Positions 46,404-53,706 of a DNA stretch of 64,000 nucleotides are shown here, one piece after another (the stretch's first letter is position 1; each line of letters begins with the position of its first letter). The notes beneath the pieces are model-generated. The model ran no database searches. It was not told the origin of the DNA and saw nothing but the letters and a program-made list of their open reading frames with translations. A program made the translations under genes and the position numbers. This DNA comes from Oligoflexia bacterium (lineage in GTDB: Bacteria; Bdellovibrionota; Bdellovibrionia; JABDDW01), in the NCBI GenBank assembly GCA_016715815.1, contig JADJXN010000007.1:1-64000 (forward strand). Direction: 5' to 3'.

Positions 46404-47861
46404 TTAAAATTTAAAATAAATAAATCGTTGAGAGGTGTTTGCATATCTAAATACAAGGCTTAGTGCAAACAGGGTAGAAAGCAGGCCGCCCCAAAACAAC
46501 CCCATCAAAAGAGGTCTTGATGTTTTTAGGTGCTCAAATTTATTTTTTAGATTTTCAATAAAAACATACTTACCAGATTTAAGTTGCGTGTAAAAAATGA
46601 TTTGAATGAGATAACATAAAAAAATGGACAAATAAACATGCCCACTGGGTGGGGTAACAATTTGGTCTTTTGCTCCTGATAAAAAGTTAGAAATAAAAAT
46701 CTTAATTACATAAAAACTATCTGCTCTAAAAATGAGCCATGCAAAAATAATACAACTTTGTAATAATACAATATTAAAAATCTTTTTAACTAAATACGAC
46801 CATCCTTCAAGCCTGCTTTGTAGCGTCTTCCAGCTCAGAAGTAGTCTTTCGACTACCAGTAAAAGTCCGTGAATAAGTCCGCAAATCATAAAAGTCCAGT
46901 TGGCTCCATGCCACAATCCAGAAATAACCATGGTAAGTGCTAAAACTGCAAGTGCGCGCAATTCAGAGCGACTACGGCCACGTAATGGAATGTGAATGTA
47001 ATCTCTAATCCATTCACTGAGCGTAATATGCCAGCGCCGCCAAAATTCAGAGGGGGAACTTGCCAAATAGGGGGAAAGAAAATTTTCAGGCAACTCAATT
47101 CCAAGTATTTTGCCAGCGCCCCTCCCCATGGTGGTGTAACCACTAAAGTCACCCCATACTTGAACAGTAAAACCCATTAAAGCTAAAAAAAGAGTTCCTC
47201 TGCCGTATACAATAGGGTTTGCAAAAACAGTATCAACGAAATATGCACAGCTGTCGGCGATCATTATTTTTTTAAAAAAACCAAAACAAAAAAGGGCAAT
47301 TCCATCAAGAATTTGATCTGCTTGCGGTTTTTCTAAAACCTGCATTTGCGGTAAAATTTGTCTCATGCGGATAATGGGGCCTGCTACCAGTTGTGGAAAA
47401 AAACTTTTGAAAAAAGCAAACTCTTTGAGGCTTATAAAAGAGGCCTTGCCTTTTGCATAATCTACCAAATAGCCAATGCCTTGAAGTGTAAAAAAACTAA
47501 TTCCAATAGGTAGTGGTAATTCTAGTTTTTTGCCCCCATTAAGATTTGGAAAAATAAATTGCAGCTGCTCCGTAAGCCAAGGAGTATATTTCCAAAAAAA
47601 CAAATGTAATGTCATAATGCTTATGCCAACGGTAACAAATAGTTTTTTGTATAAAGGCCATTTATGGGCTGCCCAAAGAGAGAGCCAAGAAAATAAGATA
47701 ACGGATACAAAAACAATGGTATCAAAAATGCCCGCCCAAGCGTAAAAAAGAAGGCTGCTAATAAGTAAAAGATAAAATCTTAAAGAATAGGAATTTAATA
47801 ACAAAAAAAGAAGGGCTGTGGGAATAAGAAGAATTAAAAATTCCGGGTTAGAATAAATCAT
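46404..47861 (-). CDS. MBOAT-family O-acyltransferase (AlgI/DltB type)
   Basis: Membrane protein that passes an acyl group, usually acetyl, across the inner membrane. Start at ATG 47861 after GGGGGAAGG, overlapping the SGNH gene as ATGA; 485 residues with about ten helices. Family marks: PLPIGISFFTLQGIGYLVDYAKG, FPQLVAGPIIRMRQILPQM, FWRRWHITLSEWIRDYIHIPLRG and the catalytic His in GLWHGANWTFMICGLIHG. Partner SGNH-type protein is encoded just upstream. Acceptor unknown. Confidence 0.9.
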   Translation of the reverse strand: MIYSNPEFLILLIPTALLFLLLNSYSLRFYLLLISSLLFYAWAGIFDTIVFVSVILFSWLSLWAAHKWPLYKKLFVTVGISIMTLHLFFWKYTPWLTEQLQFIFPNLNGGKKLELPLPIGISFFTLQGIGYLVDYAKGKASFISLKEFAFFKSFFPQLVAGPIIRMRQILPQMQVLEKPQADQILDGIALFCFGFFKKIMIADSCAYFVDTVFANPIVYGRGTLFLALMGFTVQVWGDFSGYTTMGRGAGKILGIELPENFLSPYLASSPSEFWRRWHITLSEWIRDYIHIPLRGRSRSELRALAVLALTMVISGLWHGANWTFMICGLIHGLLLVVERLLLSWKTLQSRLEGWSYLVKKIFNIVLLQSCIIFAWLIFRADSFYVIKIFISNFLSGAKDQIVTPPSGHVYLSIFLCYLIQIIFYTQLKSGKYVFIENLKNKFEHLKTSRPLLMGLFWGGLLSTLFALSLVFRYANTSQRFIYFKF

Positions 47862-49156
47862 TGCCTTCCCCCAAGCTTTATCCAATGGCTGATTGCTTTA
47901 GTTACCTTTTCTGCTCCGCTACGATTGGTGTGGTTTGGATCTAGGCGCATGGTTTCTGGCGTATTACCATCAAACACAAAGTCTTGCCAAGTAAGGCCAT
48001 AGTCTTCCCATTCTGAAACCTTAATTTTAATGTTTGTACTGGCACTTTCTACTAACATTTTTTTTACATAATCTCTTAAACAAGGGTGTGCATGATCTGA
48101 GTGAAGGGGAGTAACAGGAGTTAAATAAATATAAATTTTTTCTGCAATTTCGTTTAAAGCTATAAGCATTTGCTTATAGCGTTTTTTTGCATTGTAAATA
48201 GATTCTTGTGTGCAGCCCCTTAGCTTTTGGCCTTGAAGTGCGGAGGAATAGGGTGGGGTGTATTTTGCCATTTCAGCAATTTGATTTACATCATCTTTAA
48301 AAAGCAAATAGCCATTATCGCCTAAATCCTTTATCAATTTACCTTTTATGGGTGGTGGGGAGCGGGGGCGGGGGCGTATAAAGAGTAAATAGCGAATTTT
48401 TGCAATATCGCCCCAGGTTGGTACATTAAATAAAGTAGGGCCGTTGTAATACAGCCATTTTAAATGGCCATGTTGCTCAAAATAATTTTTAAGCAATATA
48501 TTTTGTTCCTGAATTTCTGCTGTCTCTTGAAAGTCTGCCCACCAGAAAGAATAGCCAACCACAACACTGTCTAGCTTTTTTTTCTCCTGAGTTTTTTTAA
48601 TTTCCTTTACGATAAGAGCCATTTTAGTTACAGACTCTTGAAGCATTCCAAAGCGTGTTAAAAACAGAAATTTTTTATAATTATTCAGGGTGCTTATACT
48701 TTTAGAAAACAAATCTGGCATCAGCTCTCGATGTGCTTCTGAGGAGCCAAAAATTAAAGTGTCCGCCCCATATTTTTTCAATATCTCTAAGTTTCCAAGC
48801 CAGGACATCATTAAGAAGGGGTCGTTCATTTGTGTCGACGCTGGCATTCTTAAATCAAAATCAAATGTAAACTTAAAATACTTGTTCCATAATTGCTCGT
48901 CATACAAAAGCGTAATGGGGTAGCCAGCAAATGCAGCGTGAAAAAGATCGGGGCGCTCTTGAAGCCTTATCGTTCTTCCAGTTGTTTCGTGCAAAGCTGG
49001 GTAAAGCCACCAAAGGCCTGAGGTTTTAATATTTTCGATATTGACCGTATTAGAATCATTTTGTGGGGTATTCGGCTTGATTTGGCTAATAACAATAAAA
49101 ACAGAAATATTAATAATAAAGCTTATGATGGCGGCTTTGGCAAAGATGGAGCTCAT
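47858..49156 (-). CDS. AlgJ/AlgX-like SGNH-type acyltransfer partner
   Basis: The 432 residues carry one N-terminal membrane anchor (about 8-24). The periplasmic part has the SGNH-like nucleophile block LIFGSSEAHREL (about 135-146), a possible second block VVVGYSFWW and the late Asp-His pair DPNHTNRSG (near 415). Such proteins receive the acetyl group from MBOAT partners and place it on a surface polymer. Overlaps the MBOAT gene (ATGA). Divergent from the gene at 49221. Confidence 0.72.
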   Translation of the reverse strand: MSSIFAKAAIISFIINISVFIVISQIKPNTPQNDSNTVNIENIKTSGLWWLYPALHETTGRTIRLQERPDLFHAAFAGYPITLLYDEQLWNKYFKFTFDFDLRMPASTQMNDPFLMMSWLGNLEILKKYGADTLIFGSSEAHRELMPDLFSKSISTLNNYKKFLFLTRFGMLQESVTKMALIVKEIKKTQEKKKLDSVVVGYSFWWADFQETAEIQEQNILLKNYFEQHGHLKWLYYNGPTLFNVPTWGDIAKIRYLLFIRPRPRSPPPIKGKLIKDLGDNGYLLFKDDVNQIAEMAKYTPPYSSALQGQKLRGCTQESIYNAKKRYKQMLIALNEIAEKIYIYLTPVTPLHSDHAHPCLRDYVKKMLVESASTNIKIKVSEWEDYGLTWQDFVFDGNTPETMRLDPNHTNRSGAEKVTKAISHWIKLGGRQ

Positions 49157-49163
49157 TGATAAT

Positions 49164-49192
49164 ATTATGCACTATTTTGATATTCTTGACAG
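49164..49192 (-). promoter_or_regulatory. Candidate promoter of the SGNH-MBOAT operon
   Basis: Minus strand: CTGTCA (49187-49192), 17-base spacer, CATAAT (49164-49169). The -35 shares the TTGACAG element with the opposite promoter. Confidence 0.45.
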
Positions 49193-49214
49193 CCCATAAA
49201 TAGAGTGACAGTAT
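49186..49214 (+). promoter_or_regulatory. Candidate promoter of the gene at 49221
   Basis: TTGACA (49186-49191), 17-base spacer, CAGTAT (49209-49214). Transcription would begin about at the ATG (49221), again with no ribosome site. It overlaps the divergent promoter's -35. Confidence 0.45.
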
Positions 49215-49220
49215 TTTAAC

Positions 49221-50225
49221 ATGTTATCAACGCAAAATAGTTTTAAAAAATTAAACCGGCCTTTACAAAGCAAAAAAAAATCAAAAAGTATAAAGCTTAT
49301 CGATTTAATTAAAAGTCATAGGCAGTTTGTTAATAAAAATACTGTTACAGAAAATATTGGGGATGGATTTTTGTGCGCAACTAACCCCATTTTTAATACA
49401 ATCCGTGAAGAATTTTTAAAATACGGATATAAATTTAATAAAGGGGCATCAACATACTTTGCCTTTCCTCTGATGGGATTAGATGACATTTTAAATCAAA
49501 AAACAGTTCCGGTTTTAAATAACTTCCACTGGCTAGAAAGCATTGAAAGGCAAAGGCCTGGTTATTTTAACCTACAAGATTTAAATCATTGGGATATCAG
49601 TTCCAATTATTTGTTGCACGAATGTGCTCATTGTGTGGCCAATGACATAACACTTAAACATATTAATAAGAGTTTACTTAAAACAAAACGCGGTCAGCTA
49701 ATGCAAATTTTTATTTGCGAAGTTTTTGCAGCAGCGGTAGAAGCCATGGGAACTTTATTTTTATTTGATCAAACGAGCCATTATTTTTATATGCTAAACT
49801 CGTATCAAAAATTCAACGAGTCCCAAATTTTACCCAGAATGCAGCTCACTTGCCAAATTGGGTTTAAAAATGTGGTTAAACTCTATATGCTTTTATTTCT
49901 TTATTCGTGTTTTTTATATTTAAAACTAGGCAAAAAAGAATCTGCCTTAGTTTTAAAAGCTATGAACGTTACAAAAGAACAAGAAAAAGCGATTTGGCAT
50001 TTTTGGGGCCCTAATAGCCAATTTGAGATACGTTTAAATACAAGATTTAGAGTTCATGCTACGGGTTTGTATTTATCTTCGCGTGGTTATTCAAAGGACG
50101 TATTTAAAGAACTTAATTTTGATCCAGTGGATTACATTATTAAAAACCCATCAATGATGAGTGTTATTAATAAACTCAGCGATGTGTTATGCAAAGATCT
50201 TCCCCCTGGTTACTTTCCAGTTTGA
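49221..50225 (+). CDS. Unknown protein with HExxH motif, lasso-cluster member
   Basis: The 334 residues open with a basic N-terminus (LQSKKKSKSIKL). The motif LLHECAHCVAND (His133, Glu134, His137) is followed by ICEVFAAAVEAMGTL (Glu167, Glu174), which would make a zinc gluzincin-like or diiron-like site. A hydrophobic stretch VKLYMLLFLYSCFLYLKL lies near 213-230. It resembles the gene at 45252 in motif order, not in overall sequence. It converges with and overlaps the kinase gene by 16 bases. No known family is recognised. Confidence 0.6.
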   Translation: MLSTQNSFKKLNRPLQSKKKSKSIKLIDLIKSHRQFVNKNTVTENIGDGFLCATNPIFNTIREEFLKYGYKFNKGASTYFAFPLMGLDDILNQKTVPVLNNFHWLESIERQRPGYFNLQDLNHWDISSNYLLHECAHCVANDITLKHINKSLLKTKRGQLMQIFICEVFAAAVEAMGTLFLFDQTSHYFYMLNSYQKFNESQILPRMQLTCQIGFKNVVKLYMLLFLYSCFLYLKLGKKESALVLKAMNVTKEQEKAIWHFWGPNSQFEIRLNTRFRVHATGLYLSSRGYSKDVFKELNFDPVDYIIKNPSMMSVINKLSDVLCKDLPPGYFPV

Positions 50226-51160
50226 GAATCTTTTAAAATTGCAGCACTTACAGCATCTAATTTTTTTAAATTTCGCGGGTAATACAGGGCTTTAATTGGA
50301 ATGCCATAATCCACAATTCTTTTACAAAAATGAAACTCGTTTCTATATCTTTCTGGTGAACGGATTACTGTATTAAAGGTATTTGCAATAAGGCCCATAA
50401 AGCTTTGATGCGGGCTAATATTTTTAATTAAAATGTTTTTAGTTTTTCTTTGATCCTCTGGAGAGCATAAAAGATAGATGGCTTTTAGTTTACAGGGCTT
50501 GTTGTAGCAAATCTTTCTTTTAAGAGAAAAAATTTTTTTGCTAGTTTCTGGGTTCATTAAAGAGCCATCATTTTTTAAAAATTCTGAATTTAAAAACCGC
50601 TTAGATACCCGAGGAAAAAGTTTAATACGTGGCAGCCCTGGGTAAACTGTACAATATTTTTTATTCTCCTTTAGGACCACTAGATCATCTGTTAGTAGTG
50701 GCAAACCCTTTGATATAAAAGATGCCGCCAGAGTGGATTTTCCGTATCCCGGGTGCCCTAAGAATACAATGGCCTCATTATTTTTTGTAGTAATCCCTAC
50801 TCCGTGAAGAGGTTCAATCCCCCTGTCAAGTAAACTAAAAGAGAGCACTTGATTTAAGAGGTAATTTTGAAAAGACTCTGACTGCTTTTTAAGGTGCGAA
50901 TACCATTTAATGGTATGACTATCTGGTGAAATTAAAAATTCAGCTATGTTCGTCCAACGTAAATACGCAGCACCATCTGGGAGTTTGTAATAGTAAAACC
51001 AATTTTGTGGTCTATGCTTACGGCAGGCTAAATTTCTAAATTCTTGTATTTTGCCGGGGATAATTTCTATATCGGGTTGTATTTTATTTTTATCTGCCGG
51101 CCATGGTAAAATAATGGGGCCACGAATTTTTAATCCATATAAATGGTAATTATTAATCAT
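50210..51160 (-). CDS. HPr-kinase-like lasso-precursor kinase
   Basis: The 316 residues show a divergent N-terminal half and a HprK-type C-terminal kinase: EPLHGVGI (about 116-123), P-loop LGHPGYGKSTLAASFI (about 134-149) and acidic GLPLLTDDLVVLKE (Asp158-Asp159), then PGLPRIKLFPRVS. In paeninodin-type systems this enzyme phosphorylates the side chain of the precursor's last residue. Here the last residue is Thr58, a fitting acceptor. The start is seven bases after the precursor stop, so the order is cyclase, precursor, kinase in one transcript. Confidence 0.85.
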   Translation of the reverse strand: MINNYHLYGLKIRGPIILPWPADKNKIQPDIEIIPGKIQEFRNLACRKHRPQNWFYYYKLPDGAAYLRWTNIAEFLISPDSHTIKWYSHLKKQSESFQNYLLNQVLSFSLLDRGIEPLHGVGITTKNNEAIVFLGHPGYGKSTLAASFISKGLPLLTDDLVVLKENKKYCTVYPGLPRIKLFPRVSKRFLNSEFLKNDGSLMNPETSKKIFSLKRKICYNKPCKLKAIYLLCSPEDQRKTKNILIKNISPHQSFMGLIANTFNTVIRSPERYRNEFHFCKRIVDYGIPIKALYYPRNLKKLDAVSAAILKDSQTGK

Positions 51161-51166
51161 TGAACA

Positions 51167-51343
51167 TTAAGTAGGGGGCCATCCAGATGCCCTGCTATTG
51201 GGCTTTCCGCCCCCGCCGTCAAAGCCTCCACCGCCTTTTCTTGCTTTTACAACGCTTTTAATGTTGCCGTAATTTGTAAGTTTAGGTGATTCATACTTTT
51301 TTTTTATTTGATGTTTCTTTTTGTGCTTCTTTATTTTTTTCAT
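51167..51343 (-). CDS. Lasso-peptide precursor
   Basis: Fifty-eight codons. The start overlaps the cyclase stop (ATGA) and GAGG lies eight bases upstream. Leader 1-33: residues 1-16 are MKKIKKHKKKHQIKKK (ten Lys, two His). The recognition motif YESPKLTNYG (Tyr17, Pro20, Leu22, Gly26) follows, then NIKSVVK. In the LarA leader the core starts eight residues after this Gly, which here is Ala34. The core is then ring ARKGGGGFD plus tail GGGGKPNSRASGWPPT. Asp42, the only acidic core residue, falls at core position 9 and would bond to the Ala1 amine. The usual Thr at -2 is Val32. The C-terminal Thr58 could be phosphorylated. Confidence 0.85.
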   Translation of the reverse strand: MKKIKKHKKKHQIKKKYESPKLTNYGNIKSVVKARKGGGGFDGGGGKPNSRASGWPPT

Positions 51344-53229
51344 TTTTTTTCCTCAAAATACTGCCTTAGCCAAAGCTCTAAAGCGTATAATTCTGTAACG
51401 CCCCATGGTGGAGTATAGCCCGGTGTTCTTGATAAAACTTTTACTTGTTTCATTAATTTTGTCAACCTTTGTGCGTTAACAAAGCCCTGTCTGGCTATTT
51501 CAGTATTATGGCTTAATTGGTTAATAATAAGGGGCATGTCCTTATCTAGACCCTCTGATGCAGGGTATGTCATATCTCCCTTCCATTTTCGGTTTGTAAT
51601 CCCAGAGGGTAATATGTTCTTCATGGCGTTTCTTAATAGAGCTCTTGGCACCCCCCCCCAGTTGATCATTTCGCCTGGTATTGCCATAATAAAATCAAGG
51701 ATATCTCGGTCCAACATGGGAAAGCTCTGATCGATTTGAAAATAAGTACTTATTTTATTGTTCCAATCAAGAGACATAAGCGTGTGCTTTTTTCTTATTT
51801 CGGAGTACGTCTCACGCGCATGTTCACTTGCAAAAGACATTTTCTCCCAAGGGTACAAAATTGGGTGCTGCCAATGTCTAAAGTTTTTTGTAAAAATCAA
51901 AAAATCTCTTGGTGAGCCCCTGATTAACTTCGATAGTTTTCTAAGGGGCGATACAAGGGGCGTAGGGGTATAAGAACGCAGCAAAGATTTAATAAACACT
52001 TTATTTAAAAAATCTGTTTTGTCCCCAATATACCATTGATTAAATTCGCCAAGGTGTTTTTTAACTTTTAAATAGGAAAACTTTTTCGCAAGATCTACTA
52101 GATAAGCTTGGGGAAAAAGCAACTGATCTCCCCAGTGGCCGCTGATTAAGGTCCGGGCCCCATTATTTTTTGCTGCTTCAAAGATTTTTTGTGTTAACTG
52201 CCAAGTGTAATCCAAAGAAGGGACTTCTGCTTGGTACAAGACTTTATTGGCATCTTGTACAATACCTGCAAGGGCTGAGACCTCTATGCGATGGATGGGG
52301 GCGACATATTTTTTTTCTAGCTCTAACAAGAAGGCCGTTTCATCGGCTCGTGGGTTATCTTTTTGATAAAATGAAATTCCAAAAATTGCATTTTTGCCTT
52401 CCAACTGTGCTAGAGCAAAAATCGTTGAGGAATCAAGGCCGCCACTTACAGTCACCGCAATGGGATAGGAGCTCCGCATTCGGCGTTTAACAGATTTCTT
52501 ATATAGATCAAAAAATGCTTGGGAATATTCTTCAAAATTAGAAAAACTAATTGTTTTTTGGGTGTCAAAATCCCAGTACTGCTTTTTCCTAAAAGAGTTG
52601 CTTTCAAAGATCAGCATATGAGCGGGCTCTACGGCAAAAATATTTTTAAAACAAGTAATACTGGTGTCTTGCCTTGTGTTTGATAACATAAATTCTGCAA
52701 GCCCTTCATCAGAGGGCTCTTTTGGTATTTGTGGGTGTGTTAAAAGAGCTTTAATTTCCGAGGCAAAAACTAAATGCTTATTATCTATGTAGTAATAAAG
52801 TGGGCGAATGCCAACAACATCTCGCGCTAAAAAAAGTTTTTGTTTTTTTTTATCAAAAAGTGAAAAAGCATATTCTCCCACTAGTTTTGATGCAAACTCT
52901 TCGTCCCATTTTTTGTAGCAATGTAATACAAGTTCTGCATCAGAAATTTGTAAGCCTTGGGAAAGCCCGCACAGGTTTAAAAGCGACTCTCTGTTATCTA
53001 TTCGCCCATCAAAAGCCAAATAGAGTCCATTAGGGTCCATGAGTGGCTGTGTTTCATGGGCCTCTTCCGGAGTAACGCGCATTTGTTGAAATGCTAATGC
53101 AAAATTTTGATCGATTATATTTTTTTGGCCATCAGGGCCACGATGGGATAAGGCTGAGCTCATTTTATCTAAAATAAAATCCAACTCGGGATAGGAATGT
53201 TTAGCCCATATACCTGCTAAGCCGCTCAT
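51340..53229 (-). CDS. AsnB-like lasso cyclase (lasso C protein)
   Basis: Start at ATG 53229 after AAGGAGG, giving 629 residues. The glutaminase-like N-domain begins MSGLAGIW: the Cys2 needed for glutamine cleavage is absent, as in lasso cyclases, which use the peptide's own amine. The synthetase half has the pyrophosphate loop AVTVSGGLDSSTIFAL (about 254-269) and GARTLISGHWGDQLL (about 355). It adenylates the core Asp and closes the ring. It ends FEEKK with the stop inside the precursor's ATGA. A TTGTTA-18-TATACT promoter precedes it. Confidence 0.88.
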   Translation of the reverse strand: MSGLAGIWAKHSYPELDFILDKMSSALSHRGPDGQKNIIDQNFALAFQQMRVTPEEAHETQPLMDPNGLYLAFDGRIDNRESLLNLCGLSQGLQISDAELVLHCYKKWDEEFASKLVGEYAFSLFDKKKQKLFLARDVVGIRPLYYYIDNKHLVFASEIKALLTHPQIPKEPSDEGLAEFMLSNTRQDTSITCFKNIFAVEPAHMLIFESNSFRKKQYWDFDTQKTISFSNFEEYSQAFFDLYKKSVKRRMRSSYPIAVTVSGGLDSSTIFALAQLEGKNAIFGISFYQKDNPRADETAFLLELEKKYVAPIHRIEVSALAGIVQDANKVLYQAEVPSLDYTWQLTQKIFEAAKNNGARTLISGHWGDQLLFPQAYLVDLAKKFSYLKVKKHLGEFNQWYIGDKTDFLNKVFIKSLLRSYTPTPLVSPLRKLSKLIRGSPRDFLIFTKNFRHWQHPILYPWEKMSFASEHARETYSEIRKKHTLMSLDWNNKISTYFQIDQSFPMLDRDILDFIMAIPGEMINWGGVPRALLRNAMKNILPSGITNRKWKGDMTYPASEGLDKDMPLIINQLSHNTEIARQGFVNAQRLTKLMKQVKVLSRTPGYTPPWGVTELYALELWLRQYFEEKK

Positions 53230-53238
53230 TTTGCCTCC

Positions 53239-53268
53239 TTGCAAAGTATATAGTAAAATGAATATATA
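53239..53268 (+). promoter_or_regulatory. Candidate promoter of the B2-ABC operon
   Basis: TTGCAA (53239-53244), 18-base spacer, TATATA (53263-53268). It would start RNA near 53275, leaving a short leader with GAGGGA before the TTG at 53302. Confidence 0.45.
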
Positions 53269-53274
53269 TAACAA
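53245..53274 (-). promoter_or_regulatory. Candidate promoter of the cyclase-precursor-kinase operon
   Basis: Minus strand: TTGTTA (53269-53274), 18-base spacer, TATACT (53245-53250), followed by the AAGGAGG ribosome site. It overlaps the divergent B2 promoter, so the two directions probably compete or are co-regulated. Confidence 0.5.
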
Positions 53275-53301
53275 ATGCTGTATTTGGCTGAGGGAGTGGT
53301 G

Positions 53302-53694
53302 TTGAGAAAAAGTGTTAGGGATAAGTTTAAATTGCTACTTCAAACCGGAAGCTATCTATTGGTGTATCGCATTATGTTGAGCTTTGTTAAATATCCACAA
53401 ATTAGAAGGGGGCTTAACAAAATTAAGCCACAACAGAAGCAAAATTATACATTCGGCCAAATCGCTTGGGCTGTTTCGGCTCTTAGTCGGCGCCTTCCCC
53501 TTATGACTTGTTTTGTGCAAGCGCTTACGGCCCATAAACTTTTAAAGCAAAATGGACACAACACTTTACTTTGTATAGGAGTAAAAAGGGGGCAGGAATT
53601 TGAGTCCCATGCTTGGGTTGTATGCCAAGACCAAGTCATTTTAGGTAATATTGACAACCTAGACGAGTATCAAATTATTTTTGAGGAAAAATAG
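53302..53694 (+). CDS. Lasso leader peptidase (B2, transglutaminase fold)
   Basis: Cuts the leader off the precursor bound to B1. I favour the TTG at 53302, six bases after GAGGGA; the longest frame starts at ATG 53275 without a ribosome site. About 130 residues. Using the longer numbering: Cys79 in RRLPLMTCFVQALTAHKLLKQNG, His112 in EFESHAWVVCQDQ and Asp127 (GNIDNL) or Asp119 complete the protease triad typical of B2. Followed 12 bases later by an ABC-2 permease gene. Confidence 0.87.
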   Translation: MRKSVRDKFKLLLQTGSYLLVYRIMLSFVKYPQIRRGLNKIKPQQKQNYTFGQIAWAVSALSRRLPLMTCFVQALTAHKLLKQNGHNTLLCIGVKRGQEFESHAWVVCQDQVILGNIDNLDEYQIIFEEK

Positions 53695-53706
53695 GTAAAG
53701 GTTTAA

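Noticed and set aside
51167..51343. Reading the small Gly-rich ORF as a structural or random low-complexity peptide
   Set aside because: It has the exact leader motif YxxPxLxxxG, a core Asp at position 9 at the right spacing, a ribosome site and an ATGA link to the cyclase.
51340..53229. Ordinary glutamine-dependent asparagine synthetase
   Set aside because: The N-terminal Cys needed for glutaminase activity is absent (MSGLAG), and it overlaps a lasso precursor with kinase and protease genes alongside.
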